DNA of 64,000 nt from CBDDHT01 sp965228615 (GCA_965228615.1 CBDDHT010000001.1:310001-374000); one strand, 5' to 3'. Shown: positions 1-8,718, counted from the first letter of the stretch. The notes: generated by a model not told the origin, from the sequence alone. Translations and numbers: made by a program.

Positions 1-186
1 GCGAAATTCTATCTTGTATCGCCCATTTTGCTCAAATGTGAGATGTGTATGTCGGCCATCCGTCCACTGACCCAGAACCAGATTTCCTCCCGGCACATCG
101 TCGGCCGCGTAAGTGCTGTCCGGCAATGCAGCCCCGGTCACAGTGATGATTGCAAGAAGCAGGATCGATCGGATATTCGGATGCAT
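1..186 (-). CDS. Secreted protein, N-terminal part (runs off window start)
   Basis: An open frame of 62 codons runs from an ATG at 186 down to base 1 with no stop, so the gene continues outside the window. The first 27 residues form a typical signal peptide: basic start, hydrophobic LLLAIITVTGAAL core, and a likely cut after STYA before ADD. The visible mature part (GQWTDGRHTHLTFEQNGRYKIEF) has the feel of a small beta-rich periplasmic domain, but the family cannot be named. An AGGG lies about seven bases before the ATG. The function is unknown. Confidence 0.6.
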   Translation of the reverse strand, partial: MHPNIRSILLLAIITVTGAALPDSTYAADDVPGGNLVLGQWTDGRHTHLTFEQNGRYKIEFR

Positions 187-437
187 TTGCGGGCCCTGCA
201 TTGGATCGGTGCCTTCCAATTTGTCGATGTTACCCGGACAAGGTCCATTGATCGATCATAGCGACAAGTCAGTTAGGCACTTTGGGTGTTCGAATGGTGC
301 TCAGCGAGGGTCGCCAAGTTGCGCCGTATTGGGCGCAATCGAAATCGTGTCAAATATTCTCCCAGATGTCAGGTCGATTGGCCATCGGCGAAAGCCATCG
401 CCACAGCAGTGCTGCACCTAAGCAACAAACATGGAAT

Positions 438-1073
438 CTAGCTAGCTTCTTTGCCATTTAGTGCTGCAAGCCGTTTCACTAAGCTCACTGAGCTTTTTCG
501 CACGTGCTTACTGCTTCTGGTTCCTGCCCGAGGCCGCCGTTCGCCAGATCGAGCCATAGGTTCTTGTGGTGCCGGTTCAGACGACATCGCTGAACACTTC
601 GGCTCTTTGATTCCAAAGCGTTGGCCTGTGTCCTCAAGGCTATGGACCAGCGTTAACTCGGGGCACTTACCATCGCGAGCCTCAATGCGGATATCGGTAG
701 GCTTGACTGGTCTCGTTTCCTCAAATGGCAATCGAAAATGTACCGCTGGAGATGTCTTGATCGCAGCCAGTTCTGACATATATCGCCAGTCGTCCCGGGT
801 TGAAGGTCGTTGTTCGCGCTCAGATGTGATCGTTGCGCATTCTAAGATATTTGAGTCGTGGCATTCGCCGCGTGACAGATCGGATTCAACAACGGCCGGC
901 TTGTCAGGGCGTGCCTTGGAGAGGAGCGTGCGGATCATTGGAAGGAGGTCGGCGGCATATTCGACAGAGTCGATCTCAGCCGCCGTCAGGAGTTCGCCGA
1001 GACGACGATCCTGTTTCGCACGCTGAACTATATTGTCTAGGAGAGCTTCAACCTTGGCCAGTTTGTCCGTCAT
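438..1073 (-). CDS. Hypothetical protein
   Basis: A frame of about 211 residues from the ATG at 1073 (MTDKLAKVEALLDNIV). An upstream ATG at 1136 would add 21 residues of less protein-like, cysteine-containing sequence, so the inner start is preferred. The first 60 residues look helical (a leucine/alanine pattern), the middle is polar, and the last 50 are rich in Arg, Ser and Pro, suggesting a disordered basic tail. No signal peptide or membrane helix is seen. No family is recognised. It lies downstream of the protease-like gene on the same strand, separated by about 260 bp of AT-rich sequence. Codon use is less convincing than in the flanking genes, so it could be a decaying gene. Confidence 0.5.
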   Translation of the reverse strand: MTDKLAKVEALLDNIVQRAKQDRRLGELLTAAEIDSVEYAADLLPMIRTLLSKARPDKPAVVESDLSRGECHDSNILECATITSEREQRPSTRDDWRYMSELAAIKTSPAVHFRLPFEETRPVKPTDIRIEARDGKCPELTLVHSLEDTGQRFGIKEPKCSAMSSEPAPQEPMARSGERRPRAGTRSSKHVRKSSVSLVKRLAALNGKEAS

Positions 1074-1331
1074 AACGATCTGCACACAACGATATACGCC
1101 CACAGAGCATCCCAACGCATGACTCATTCGTCGCAATGGCCATGATCGCAGTGATTATAGCTTGAAGCCTAACAGGGAATTGGGCGCATGTCCCAGCAAA
1201 TTCCGTAATCGCTTATCGGCCTCGTTTAGCGCGAAATATGAAAAATTAGATCCAATCAATTCTGCATCAGTTCGGTGATTACTGTGTATTCTCTATTTAT
1301 TTGGTTGAGTAGAGGGTGGAAATTGAATGGC

Positions 1332-3434
1332 TTAGGTTTTTGGTGTCGGTTTTTGGTTTGATTTTTCTTCAGCGTATTCAAAATCAAGCGGCCATATGTC
1401 CACGCGAAAACTCTCATTTAGGACCGGATTGAATCGATCATAGTGCTGATTCCAAATCGTCTTCGGGGGCGTATAATGCTGTCTATGCTCAGATCTTGAC
1501 GCTATCGGCCCCTGCATTCGCAATAGCTTCGAGTTGAAGATTCTTCCCTTTGCATTGCGGTAGACAATCACAAACAAGACGTTTTCGATCGTATCGTTCG
1601 AAATATTCTCGATCAGGACTTCTTCTGATGAGTCGCCACGGCGTTTTGCGTAACTCCTAATTGAGACAACGCCTCGCACATAGTCATAGTCGGAAGCTGT
1701 TTTTACACGGCGAGCCGTTCGTTCTTTATTTTCCAAGCTCTTCAGGATTCCTGTTGATATTGCTGTGTGAGACTTCGTCGATACGCCAGGTTGGAATGCC
1801 GCAATGCCCAAAACGTTTCCACGCTTGTCAAAGACCGGACCGCCGGAGCGGCCGGGTGACAGTGGCGAGCTGATTTCAAAGATGTTCGTTGCGCCGATCG
1901 CTCTTACGCCGCTAATGGCTCCCGCGACTTTTGACAGCGCCGTCCATGAGGGATCACCGAAGATCAGAATTGGATCTCCGACTCTTTGAAGGCCGAGTTG
2001 CGCATGGGGGAGGGGCTTGCCTGGGCGACCGGTTTCGAGAAGTGCGACGTTCAGTTCCTCCGATACTGCTCGAATGCGGACATCACGGCTGACATCCCTT
2101 TGTTTGACATTTTCCAGCGCGAGCGATTTTGCGTTGGCCACGATGTGGTAGTTCGTGGCGACGAGATTGTCCTTGTAATAGAATCCCATACCGATCTGAC
2201 GTGGGATCGGATCATCGCCGAAAGCGAGTATGCGCACCATCGACGGGCTGACCCGCGTCCAAATCGTGTCGGCGTGCTTGGCGAGCTCCGACTTTGCCGT
2301 CGCCAAGGCGGCTTGTGAATTTGTCAAACTCGGTGGACCACTCAGCGTTAGGCTTTTGGTCAGATCCAATAGTATGTCGGGCGGTAGTGCCGTCTTGCGG
2401 TTGGCGACCGGATCCCCTCCTTGTTCACCCGGCTCATTGAGGTAGGCCAGAAAATCAGGTCCAAAACTAACAACTGCAGCACCGAAGGCTGCCACGAGCA
2501 TGAACAAGCAACTAATCAACAGAGTTGAGGCGGTACGAGACGAACGTCCCGTCGGCTGATTGGAAATTCTCTTCTTTCGACTTGTCTGGCGGTTCAGTTT
2601 CTTACGCGACTTTGGCCTGCGGGACGCTGACTGTGACGGTCTCTTCGGAGCGGGGCCTTTTTTTTCACGTTCGACGCCGGGGGCGTTCAGCTTGGTGTTG
2701 TCCCGGGGGGCGTGTTGTTGGGCTGTGGGTCTGCTGCGTTTTATTTTCGCTGGCGCCTGTTTCGGTGTTTTGATGTGGTCTTGAGACTTGGCAGGTGTGG
2801 CCGGTTGAGCAAACGCCTTGTCCAAGCCGTCCCCTTCGTCTTCGCTGGATGGCTTATTCTCCATCCTGACATCAGGTTCCTGGTGTTCCTGACCGTAGAT
2901 CCTTTCGATGATTTTCCTAATGTTCTGATCGTCAAGATTTTCGGTCCCCGGATCGTTTTCCGATCCTACTGGCTGTTCCGAGCTTGCCTGATCGCTGGGC
3001 ATGGAAGGTGCAAGAAGCGTTTCGGCCTTACTATCACTTGCGACCGTGGTTTTCGCCTTGGTATTTGCTGGCGGGCCGGAGCTTGATGTGCGAGTCGGGT
3101 CAGCGGTGGCCTTTGTCCCTTGGCTCCTGCGATCGCGGTGCTGGTATTGGTTTCGATGCGGCTTGAGCGTCGGCGCGATGACATGCCTGGGCGTGCTCGG
3201 TTTGGAGCCATGGGCAAACGATTGAGCGGAAGTGAGCTCATCGACCTCACGCGCCTCGATCCAGTCGGGAAAACCAGTCCGCCAAATAAGTGTGTGGGGC
3301 GGCAGTTCGCCAGACCGCAGAAGTTGGATGAGTTCGTCCGATGTGAAGGGGCCGTGTTCCCGGTCCGACTGGAATGCATACCAAGCTTTTTCTTTGGCTA
3401 ATTCACTCATTGGCAGACAGTCGGCCGAAGCCAT
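1332..3434 (-). CDS. GYF_2 domain, membrane anchor and trypsin-like (S1) protease-like domain
   Basis: The 700-residue protein has clear parts. Residues about 17-65 match the GYF_2 (DUF4339) fold (WYAFQSDREHGPFTSDELIQLL). Residues 75-300 are low-complexity and rich in Lys, Pro, Arg and Ser. Residues about 303-323 form a membrane helix. Residues 395-555 are a trypsin/DegP-like domain, followed by a roughly 150-residue C-terminal domain of unknown type. The nucleophile motif is present (SPGRSGGP, Ser530), as is the histidine (TNYHIV, His430). The position where DegP-like enzymes have the DVALL aspartate reads NVALL (Asn462). The topology predicts a cytoplasmic GYF_2 domain and a periplasmic protease domain. 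It may be a pseudoprotease, a slow protease or a sensor. An inner ATG at codon 9 is an equally good start. Confidence 0.8.
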   Translation of the reverse strand: MASADCLPMSELAKEKAWYAFQSDREHGPFTSDELIQLLRSGELPPHTLIWRTGFPDWIEAREVDELTSAQSFAHGSKPSTPRHVIAPTLKPHRNQYQHRDRRSQGTKATADPTRTSSSGPPANTKAKTTVASDSKAETLLAPSMPSDQASSEQPVGSENDPGTENLDDQNIRKIIERIYGQEHQEPDVRMENKPSSEDEGDGLDKAFAQPATPAKSQDHIKTPKQAPAKIKRSRPTAQQHAPRDNTKLNAPGVEREKKGPAPKRPSQSASRRPKSRKKLNRQTSRKKRISNQPTGRSSRTASTLLISCLFMLVAAFGAAVVSFGPDFLAYLNEPGEQGGDPVANRKTALPPDILLDLTKSLTLSGPPSLTNSQAALATAKSELAKHADTIWTRVSPSMVRILAFGDDPIPRQIGMGFYYKDNLVATNYHIVANAKSLALENVKQRDVSRDVRIRAVSEELNVALLETGRPGKPLPHAQLGLQRVGDPILIFGDPSWTALSKVAGAISGVRAIGATNIFEISSPLSPGRSGGPVFDKRGNVLGIAAFQPGVSTKSHTAISTGILKSLENKERTARRVKTASDYDYVRGVVSIRSYAKRRGDSSEEVLIENISNDTIENVLFVIVYRNAKGRIFNSKLLRMQGPIASRSEHRQHYTPPKTIWNQHYDRFNPVLNESFRVDIWPLDFEYAEEKSNQKPTPKT

Positions 3435-3673
3435 GTTGTCGTTTTAGGCAAGGTTGGCAAAGTTTTCATTGCAATCCTTGTCCGAACCAAGGTTCGATGA
3501 CCGTCGGAAAAGAGCGGTTCTGATGAACAAGTCTTCTTCGGATCAATCGACATGCACTTGCGCTTTGCAGGTCTCCAACACTAGCTCTTATTGGGATTTT
3601 GCCCAAATCCAATTGAGCGTCAGCAGTCAGATCCTCGAGTGTACAGCATGGCTTGTGGGCAGTTTGCGCCAGT

Positions 3674-4177
3674 CTATTTGATGGTTAAATCTATCGCGCG
3701 TCTGTCTTCGTCACTGAGTTTCGCCGCAACGAGATCGCCAGTGATCCAAGACAATTTCGGTTGTGCAATCGTGGCCGCGCCTTCAGTCGAGGCCCGGGCT
3801 CCAAAAACGAAGACTGCTCCGTCTGTCATTCGTCTCTCAACTGCTACAATCTCAGGATCAAGGATATCCAGGTCCGGAAATTTGTCTGCAATATAGCCTA
3901 GGAGCTGACCTAGGACCGGCTGGTCCGCATCAACGCGTTCTCGCAGAAGTCGTTGCGGCCCGGCGCTGTCTGAAATAGCCAGGACGTGTCCGAGCGGGTC
4001 TTGGACGACAAGGACCCATTCACCCCAGGTCCCATTTGTCATCCGTCGAAGGGCCCAAACGAGCCGTGTAAAAACCTTGCTTGCCAATGGAATTGCAAGA
4101 ATCAGGCTGATGATCCGAGCCGTGAAAGTCACTGCCGCGTGCCTCCGTAAATCAGCCACAACCCATGATGACATCAA
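3674..4177 (-). CDS. Hypothetical protein with N-terminal membrane helix
   Basis: A 167-residue frame starting MMSSWVV. Residues about 22-42 (ARIISLILAIPLASKVFTRLV) could form one membrane helix, so the rest may be cytoplasmic or periplasmic. The C-terminal 110 residues are soluble and well composed (LVVQDPLGHVLAISD, LDILDPEIVAVERR, AQPKLSWITGDLVAAKL). This supports a real gene, but no family is recognised. An inner ATG at codon 46 (MTNGTWGEW) would give a soluble protein. It is on the same strand as its neighbours, without a tight operon spacing. Confidence 0.5.
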   Translation of the reverse strand: MMSSWVVADLRRHAAVTFTARIISLILAIPLASKVFTRLVWALRRMTNGTWGEWVLVVQDPLGHVLAISDSAGPQRLLRERVDADQPVLGQLLGYIADKFPDLDILDPEIVAVERRMTDGAVFVFGARASTEGAATIAQPKLSWITGDLVAAKLSDEDRRAIDLTIK

Positions 4178-4277
4178 TGGACGCCACCGAGTTCAGAATG
4201 CTGGTATTACGCGGCGATGCAATCCCAAACGAATAATGCGGCGGGGCGATTGGCCAATATCGCAATGGATCCTCGCC

Positions 4278-4667
4278 TTATAACGTCAACCCCTGTTTGT
4301 GGCAGGTGCTGTGGATCGTCGCGTATTTCTCGGGGTGATCGCCGAATTGATAAATCTGAAAAGAAGGTGTCTCGGACGCCGTATCCAGGATACCGCTGTA
4401 GGCGACTTTTCTGATTTCGCCATATCCATTCTTGAGTTGAAGTACGCCACAGACCTTGATCTTGGAACTGTTTGTGTCGCTGCCGGCGACGACCGTCGTA
4501 TGTCGCGCTGTCGTTCGGTCTTTGACAAGTGCGTTCACACTGGACTGGACCGCCGCAACCTGGCGCGGTTCCAGGTGCACCGGTGTGACAGCCGCGAAGT
4601 GTTGGTTCGCCGAACACCCTGCCAGCATGACCACGATGAACACACACGAAGGCAGCCGCAAGTTCAT
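4278..4667 (-). CDS. Small lipoprotein
   Basis: The start is placed at the ATG at 4667 because it begins a textbook lipoprotein signal (MNLRLPSCVFIVVMLAGCSA). The LAGC lipobox makes Cys17 the lipidated residue, and a GAGGGA ribosome site lies about seven bases upstream. Upstream in-frame ATGs exist but would bury the signal. The mature protein is about 113 residues with two further cysteines, one in KVCGVLQLKNGYGE and one in STCHKQG, that could form a disulphide. The GYGEIRKVAYSGIL stretch looks beta-rich. It is a predicted periplasmic outer- or inner-membrane lipoprotein of unknown role. Confidence 0.7.
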   Translation of the reverse strand: MNLRLPSCVFIVVMLAGCSANQHFAAVTPVHLEPRQVAAVQSSVNALVKDRTTARHTTVVAGSDTNSSKIKVCGVLQLKNGYGEIRKVAYSGILDTASETPSFQIYQFGDHPEKYATIHSTCHKQGLTL

Positions 4668-5014
4668 GGCATGTTCCCTCTTACGCAATACTGCGTCGAG
4701 TATATACAAGAAGAGAGTCAGCTCAACGAGTATCGTCCGCGAAGCAGTCAATCATCCATTGGGAAGTCGTGAGATTTATGGAGTGCGTTGGGGGGGAGGC
4801 AGAATATGAAAAGGTGGGAGCTTTTGGCATCCAATTGGAATACAGGCTGTTTTATGCATGCTGTGCCGTGACGATAACCATACACTTAGACACTCTGCGA
4901 CCATCGTGGAACTGAGATATTATTGCAGCTAGATTTCGGCGAGATTCCACGATGAACAGGTATCCGACTGAGATCGTCGAGGCACGATATCGTTGGTAGA
5001 ATTGCCTTGTCTTC

Positions 5015-5023
5015 AAGGAGGAA
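5015..5023 (+). promoter_or_regulatory. Strong ribosome binding site fixing the NusG-like start
   Basis: AAGGAGGAA ends seven bases before the ATG at 5031, whereas the upstream in-frame ATG at 5007 has no such site. This decides the start of the antiterminator gene. Confidence 0.8.
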
Positions 5024-5030
5024 TTTCCAA

Positions 5031-5552
5031 ATGTCGGTCGGGCAGGGCCTTTCCGGAGAACGTGTGTGGGGCGTTGTCAAAACCCATCCCCACAAAGAGC
5101 AAATCGCGATGGCGCATTTGGAGCGCCAAAATTTCGTTACCTATTGCCCAATGATCCAACGGCAAGTACGGCGCGGTCGCCACACAAGAGACGTTGTGCG
5201 TCCACTGTTTCCCAGCTACGTTTTTCTACACCTAGCGCCTGAGAAGGAAATCTGGCGACCGGTTCTCTCGACGATTGGGGTGAAGACGCTTGTCCGTTTC
5301 GGTGATCAGTTGGGCCTGCTCAAGGACCCGTTTATTGAGAGCCTTCGCAGCAGAGAAGTAGAGGGTGTCGTTGTGAAGCCGGTAAGTCCTTATAGAACGG
5401 GCCAAGACGTTCGCATTGTCGGAGGAGCCTTCGATGGCATCGTGGGGAGGATCCTCACGGTCGATGCCGCCGGCCGCCTCGAAATCTTGATGGACATTCT
5501 ACAGCGGAGCGTAAAGGCCAAAATTCACGCAGAACAGGTTCATTTGGCCTGA
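5031..5552 (+). CDS. NusG/RfaH-like transcription antiterminator
   Basis: A 173-residue protein with an NGN domain (WGVVKTHPHKEQIAMAHLERQNF, then RPLFPSYVFLHL, then the GVKTLVRFGDQ segment) and a C-terminal KOW segment (TGQDVRIVGGAFDGIVGRIL). Length and order match specialised NusG paralogues such as RfaH, which bind RNA polymerase and let it read through long polysaccharide operons. It sits at the left edge of the polysaccharide cluster but alone on the plus strand, since the next gene is on the opposite strand. It must therefore act in trans on the minus-strand operons if it controls them. Family membership is secure; the target operons are inference. Confidence 0.9.
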   Translation: MSVGQGLSGERVWGVVKTHPHKEQIAMAHLERQNFVTYCPMIQRQVRRGRHTRDVVRPLFPSYVFLHLAPEKEIWRPVLSTIGVKTLVRFGDQLGLLKDPFIESLRSREVEGVVVKPVSPYRTGQDVRIVGGAFDGIVGRILTVDAAGRLEILMDILQRSVKAKIHAEQVHLA

Positions 5553-5704
5553 GCTAGCACAAGTGTCCGCAATCAGAGTTTAACGGCTAAACATATCACG
5601 CAGCTTTGTTGCTGGCTGTACCCGCCCGTAGACATCTTCGTAACGAACAATGTCGCCCCATCTGTACAGGCTCGTCACACCAGAGTTGGATTGGGGAGCC
5701 GTTG

Positions 5705-7000
5705 TCAATCGCAGACCGGTCGCGTTTGCAGCTCGCGCAGCAGCTTGCCCCATTTCGCGATGGCGATCTCTTTGTCAAAATGTCTCTCTAGAAGTGTGCG
5801 AGCATGGCGCCCCATCAATTGGCAACGCTCGCGATCGTGCGAGAGCTCGACGATATGCCGCGCCAATGCTTCGCCGTCGCCGGGCTGCACCGTGAGGCCG
5901 CATTTGCTGCTCGAGAGTATTGTGGGGATTTCGCCGTTCGGATCGCCGATGAACAAGGTTGGTCGTCCCACGGCGGCTACGCCATAGAACTTGCTCGGCA
6001 CAATCAATCCCTCCATTTCAGGCCGCATGGACACGAGGTGAACATCTGCGACCGATAAGCTTTCCGCCAATTGTTCACGGGGTTGATAGGATTCGAACCG
6101 GACAGATGTGAGAGAGCGCCGCTCGACCTCTTGTCTCAACTGCGCGTAGAGGGCGCCGCCGCCAATGAAGAGCCAAATGATCATTTGTGGAGAGGCCGAC
6201 TGTTGGCTTTCAATGAGGTCTGCGTGCGACCGCTCAATCCACTCCGCTGCGTCGAGCATGGTGTTGTAATCATGCGCACGTCCGAGGTTACCTGAGTAAC
6301 CCACTACGAACGATCCATCGAGACCCCAGGATTTTCTCAGCGGATTGTCGGCATGATCGATGCTGCGGATCTGCGCTCCGTCCGCCCAATTGGGAATGAT
6401 GCAGATGCGGTCATTTCTGACGCGCAGACCGCGCACATGTTCAGCCATTCTCTGACCGAGAACGACATTCACGTCGGATCGCCGCACGGACCAATCTCGC
6501 AACGCCTGCATTATCGCAACCAAGCAGCGCCAGAGACGCCCCCGCGCTACGTCGAGCGAGACTGCAACCTCGGGAAAGATATCTTGCATCCAATTGACAA
6601 GCCGGGCATCGCGAAGCCAGCAGACCGGCACAGCGATTACCGACAACATCGGTGGATCCGTCTTGGCGATCACGACATCGCCCGATCTGGCGATACGCCA
6701 TAAACACCATGCGGCCGCGAGATAGAAGGTTGCGTAATCGATTGCCCGCCCGATGAGATTCGCGCGACCAAATCTGGAGGTCCAGATCCGGTGAACGTTC
6801 ACGCCTTTGACTGTTTCCTGCGCCGGCAGAGTGTCCGCAGTTTCGGTATAGCGGAGCCGGCTTGTGATCACGGACACCTTTAACTCTTGTGCCGCCAACG
6901 CAAAGGCCAAATCGGAAAGCAACTGACTGGTAGCCGAGTGGTCGGGATAAAAGAACCGGTTGAGGAAAATCAGAGTCACAGGGCATTCCCTGCAAGCCAT
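5705..7000 (-). CDS. Glycosyltransferase family 4, WcaI-like
   Basis: About 430 residues with the two-Rossmann (GT-B) plan of family 4. The N-terminal half starts VTLIFLNRFFYPDHSATSQLLSDLA, has the acceptor-side WMQDIFPE region near residue 145, then a VVGYSGNLGRAHDY donor-domain start near 232 and the conserved LIVPSKFYGVAAVGRPTLFIG stretch near 335. This matches WcaI/WbuB-like transferases, cytoplasmic enzymes that add a sugar from a nucleotide donor to a lipid-linked chain. A GTG at 6979 with AGGGA seven bases upstream is a better start than the ATG at 7000. Donor and linkage cannot be read from the sequence. Confidence 0.9.
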   Translation of the reverse strand: MACRECPVTLIFLNRFFYPDHSATSQLLSDLAFALAAQELKVSVITSRLRYTETADTLPAQETVKGVNVHRIWTSRFGRANLIGRAIDYATFYLAAAWCLWRIARSGDVVIAKTDPPMLSVIAVPVCWLRDARLVNWMQDIFPEVAVSLDVARGRLWRCLVAIMQALRDWSVRRSDVNVVLGQRMAEHVRGLRVRNDRICIIPNWADGAQIRSIDHADNPLRKSWGLDGSFVVGYSGNLGRAHDYNTMLDAAEWIERSHADLIESQQSASPQMIIWLFIGGGALYAQLRQEVERRSLTSVRFESYQPREQLAESLSVADVHLVSMRPEMEGLIVPSKFYGVAAVGRPTLFIGDPNGEIPTILSSSKCGLTVQPGDGEALARHIVELSHDRERCQLMGRHARTLLERHFDKEIAIAKWGKLLRELQTRPVCD

Positions 7001-7532
7001 CCGAAGCAGACAACTTTAAGTGATATCACGAGGTGCAGAGTCTCGCTCTCATTGTGCGTGCAATTCGGATGCTGGCATCATTGCTTGCTGACGACTTTTC
7101 GGCTCTTTGGACCGTGGTCGAGCAGAAACACATTTTGTCTGGTTGCGATGGCCACACGCAAAAAGTGACTTCTGATTCTGCTCGCGGCCAAGATTCGATG
7201 TCGGTCAAAACTCGTCCGTGATCGTGCCCAGATTCAACAATCGTGCTCATCGTCACTTTCGACTCAATACGGTGTCCACAGACCACTGCAAAGAATCTCA
7301 CCTCGACGCGCGACAAGAGACTTTATCGCGCAAGGCATGCGCTTTGTGCGCTATCGGCTAGCGCCTACTTGAGCGCGGGTTTGTGTGCCCAATAACGCCT
7401 CTTGAATGGCTGGGAGGGGGGAGTAGGGACTGTTTTTTCAATTCAACCCCATGCAAAGTAGGATTTTGATGGTCGTATTGCCGAATCTGGTATGTTTCTT
7501 GAATTGATTCGCCTCTAACGACGAGGCAAGAG
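7001..7532. other. Non-coding stretch
   Basis: About 530 bp between the glycosyltransferase and the phage-like genes. Short open frames occur on both strands, but none has a ribosome site or protein-like composition. No repeat, hairpin or transposase remnant was recognised. Confidence 0.4.
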
Positions 7533-8162
7533 ATGATGGCTAATCGCAAGAAAACGAGATCCGACGACGACCGGCCAGGGTTGGATATTCAGCCTTCCAA
7601 ACTCCCGGCTGCGACGGGAACCGAAGATGTCAATCTTCAGCTTCGCCTTGTTACTCAGGTGATGGAGTCACTTTGGCTCCCTGAGAGTACCCCGGAGGCC
7701 ACGCGCCTCAGCGCTGGACAAGCCGCCCTTGCGGCGCTCGAAGGCATCAAACCGAGTGACGAAGTCGAAGGCTTGTTGGCAGCCCAGATGGTTGCGACGC
7801 ATGCGGCCGCCATGGAGTGCCTGCGCCGCGCCATGATACCGGGGCAGACGTTTGAAGGTCGTGACAACAATCTGAAGCACGCCACGAAATTGCTCGGCAT
7901 GTACGCGCGGCAGCTGGAGGCGCTCGACAAGCATCGCGGTAAAGGCCAGCAGAAAATCACCGTCGAGCGCGTCAATGTGAACTCAGGTGGTCAGGCGATT
8001 GTTGGCAATGTTGGTACCGCTGCGGACAAAGGGGTCGAAAGTATTGATCCACCGGCGTTAGAGAATAACAGCACACCTCCGATGTCGCCGGTCGATGGTA
8101 AATCGGTGCGGAAACCGAAACAGCGCGTTAAACGCAAGACCCGTACGAAAGATGGCCAGTAA
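7533..8162 (+). CDS. Conserved accessory-region protein of rhizobial type
   Basis: A 209-residue protein. Its core (EGLLAAQMVATHAAAMECLRRAM, LKHATKLLGMYARQLEALDKHRGKGQQKITVERVNVNSGGQAIVGNV) closely resembles a family I know from integrated elements of Hyphomicrobiales, where it is regularly followed by an HGG-motif protein as here. The function of the family is not known. The middle is helical and the last 60 residues are polar and Lys/Arg-rich. It overlaps the next gene by 11 bases, so the two are translated from one message. It forms a small plus-strand module with the recombinase downstream. Confidence 0.75.
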   Translation: MMANRKKTRSDDDRPGLDIQPSKLPAATGTEDVNLQLRLVTQVMESLWLPESTPEATRLSAGQAALAALEGIKPSDEVEGLLAAQMVATHAAAMECLRRAMIPGQTFEGRDNNLKHATKLLGMYARQLEALDKHRGKGQQKITVERVNVNSGGQAIVGNVGTAADKGVESIDPPALENNSTPPMSPVDGKSVRKPKQRVKRKTRTKDGQ

Positions 8163-8439
8163 GCCGCTGAAGAAACATGTTCGTAATACCGGACCAATGC
8201 TTGAGAGCTCGCGCTGCGGTGCAAAGACCCGGTCTGGCATTCCATGCCGTGCCCCCGCAGTCACGGGCAAAAAGCGTTGCCGCATGCATGGCGGCGCTGT
8301 GGGATCGGGAGCTCCCAGGGGGAATCAGAATGCGCTGAAACATGGTCGCTGCACCCGAGAGACTTTTGCCGAACAAAAGGCCCTCCGCGATTTGATCCGC
8401 GAATTCGAAGCAACATTGGTGGAGATTGAGGAAGGTTAG
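8152..8439 (+). CDS. HGG-motif small protein with Cys/His cluster
   Basis: The start is set at the ATG at 8152, which overlaps the stop of the preceding gene; upstream starts would lie inside that gene. The 95-residue product has the family signature CGAKTRSGIPCRAPAVTGKKRCRMHGGA followed by GSGAPRGNQNALKHG. Three cysteines and a histidine are spaced like a small metal-binding knuckle. This family is widespread in alphaproteobacterial prophage and island DNA and is often mis-annotated; its biochemical role is unknown. The C-terminus is a short helix (ALRDLIREFEATLVEIEE). Confidence 0.8.
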   Translation: MASKPLKKHVRNTGPMLESSRCGAKTRSGIPCRAPAVTGKKRCRMHGGAVGSGAPRGNQNALKHGRCTRETFAEQKALRDLIREFEATLVEIEEG

Positions 8440-8678
8440 TCGTTGTTCCGCATCAATCTCACACCTGGTGATGTGACCGGGTCGCCGGTGAACTCGATCC
8501 CAGCGGTCTCAAGGAATTTGACAAGACGAATTAGCGTGCCCGACCTGCCAATCGGTACTCCGTCGGTGCTTTCATATCGCTGGATGGTTGCCCAGCCAAC
8601 ACCGGCCCGTTCCGATAAATCTGTGGCAGACATTCCGAGCAGAGCTCGCGCTGCTCGAATTTGGGGCCCAGAGATCAT
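8436..8678 (-). CDS. XRE-family helix-turn-helix regulator
   Basis: An 80-residue protein made almost entirely of one Cro/CI-type HTH: ISGPQIRAARALLGMSATDLSERAGVGWATIQRYES, residues 2-37, then a short C-terminal region. It is divergent from the recombinase gene, with only 40 bp between the two starts, and that gap holds a perfect 17-bp palindrome. This suggests it represses itself and the recombinase (inference). Its stop overlaps the end of the HGG-motif gene on the other strand. Confidence 0.88.
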   Translation of the reverse strand: MISGPQIRAARALLGMSATDLSERAGVGWATIQRYESTDGVPIGRSGTLIRLVKFLETAGIEFTGDPVTSPGVRLMRNND

Positions 8679-8695
8679 TGACTATCCGAATAACA

Positions 8696-8712
8696 TGATA
8701 TAAATTATATCA
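8696..8712. promoter_or_regulatory. Palindromic operator candidate
   Basis: TGATATAAATTATATCA is a perfect 8-bp inverted repeat around a single central base. It lies in the 40-bp space between the divergent XRE regulator and recombinase genes. Its position and symmetry fit the binding site of a dimeric XRE repressor overlapping both promoters. Confidence 0.55.
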
Positions 8713-8718
8713 CATCGC

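Noticed and set aside
451..1026. 191-codon plus-strand frame
   Set aside because: It is antisense to the better composed minus-strand frame at 438-1073, is rich in Arg and Ser without features, and has no ribosome site.
3454..3681. 75-codon plus-strand frame between two minus-strand genes
   Set aside because: Ser-rich low-information sequence with no ribosome site before either Met.
6080..6096. tRNA T-arm-like sequence (GGTTCGAATCC on the minus strand)
   Set aside because: It falls inside the GT4 coding frame, and no acceptor or anticodon arms can be paired around it.
7026..7316. 96-codon minus-strand frame
   Set aside because: Odd composition (many Cys, Arg and Ser), no ribosome site and no recognisable features.
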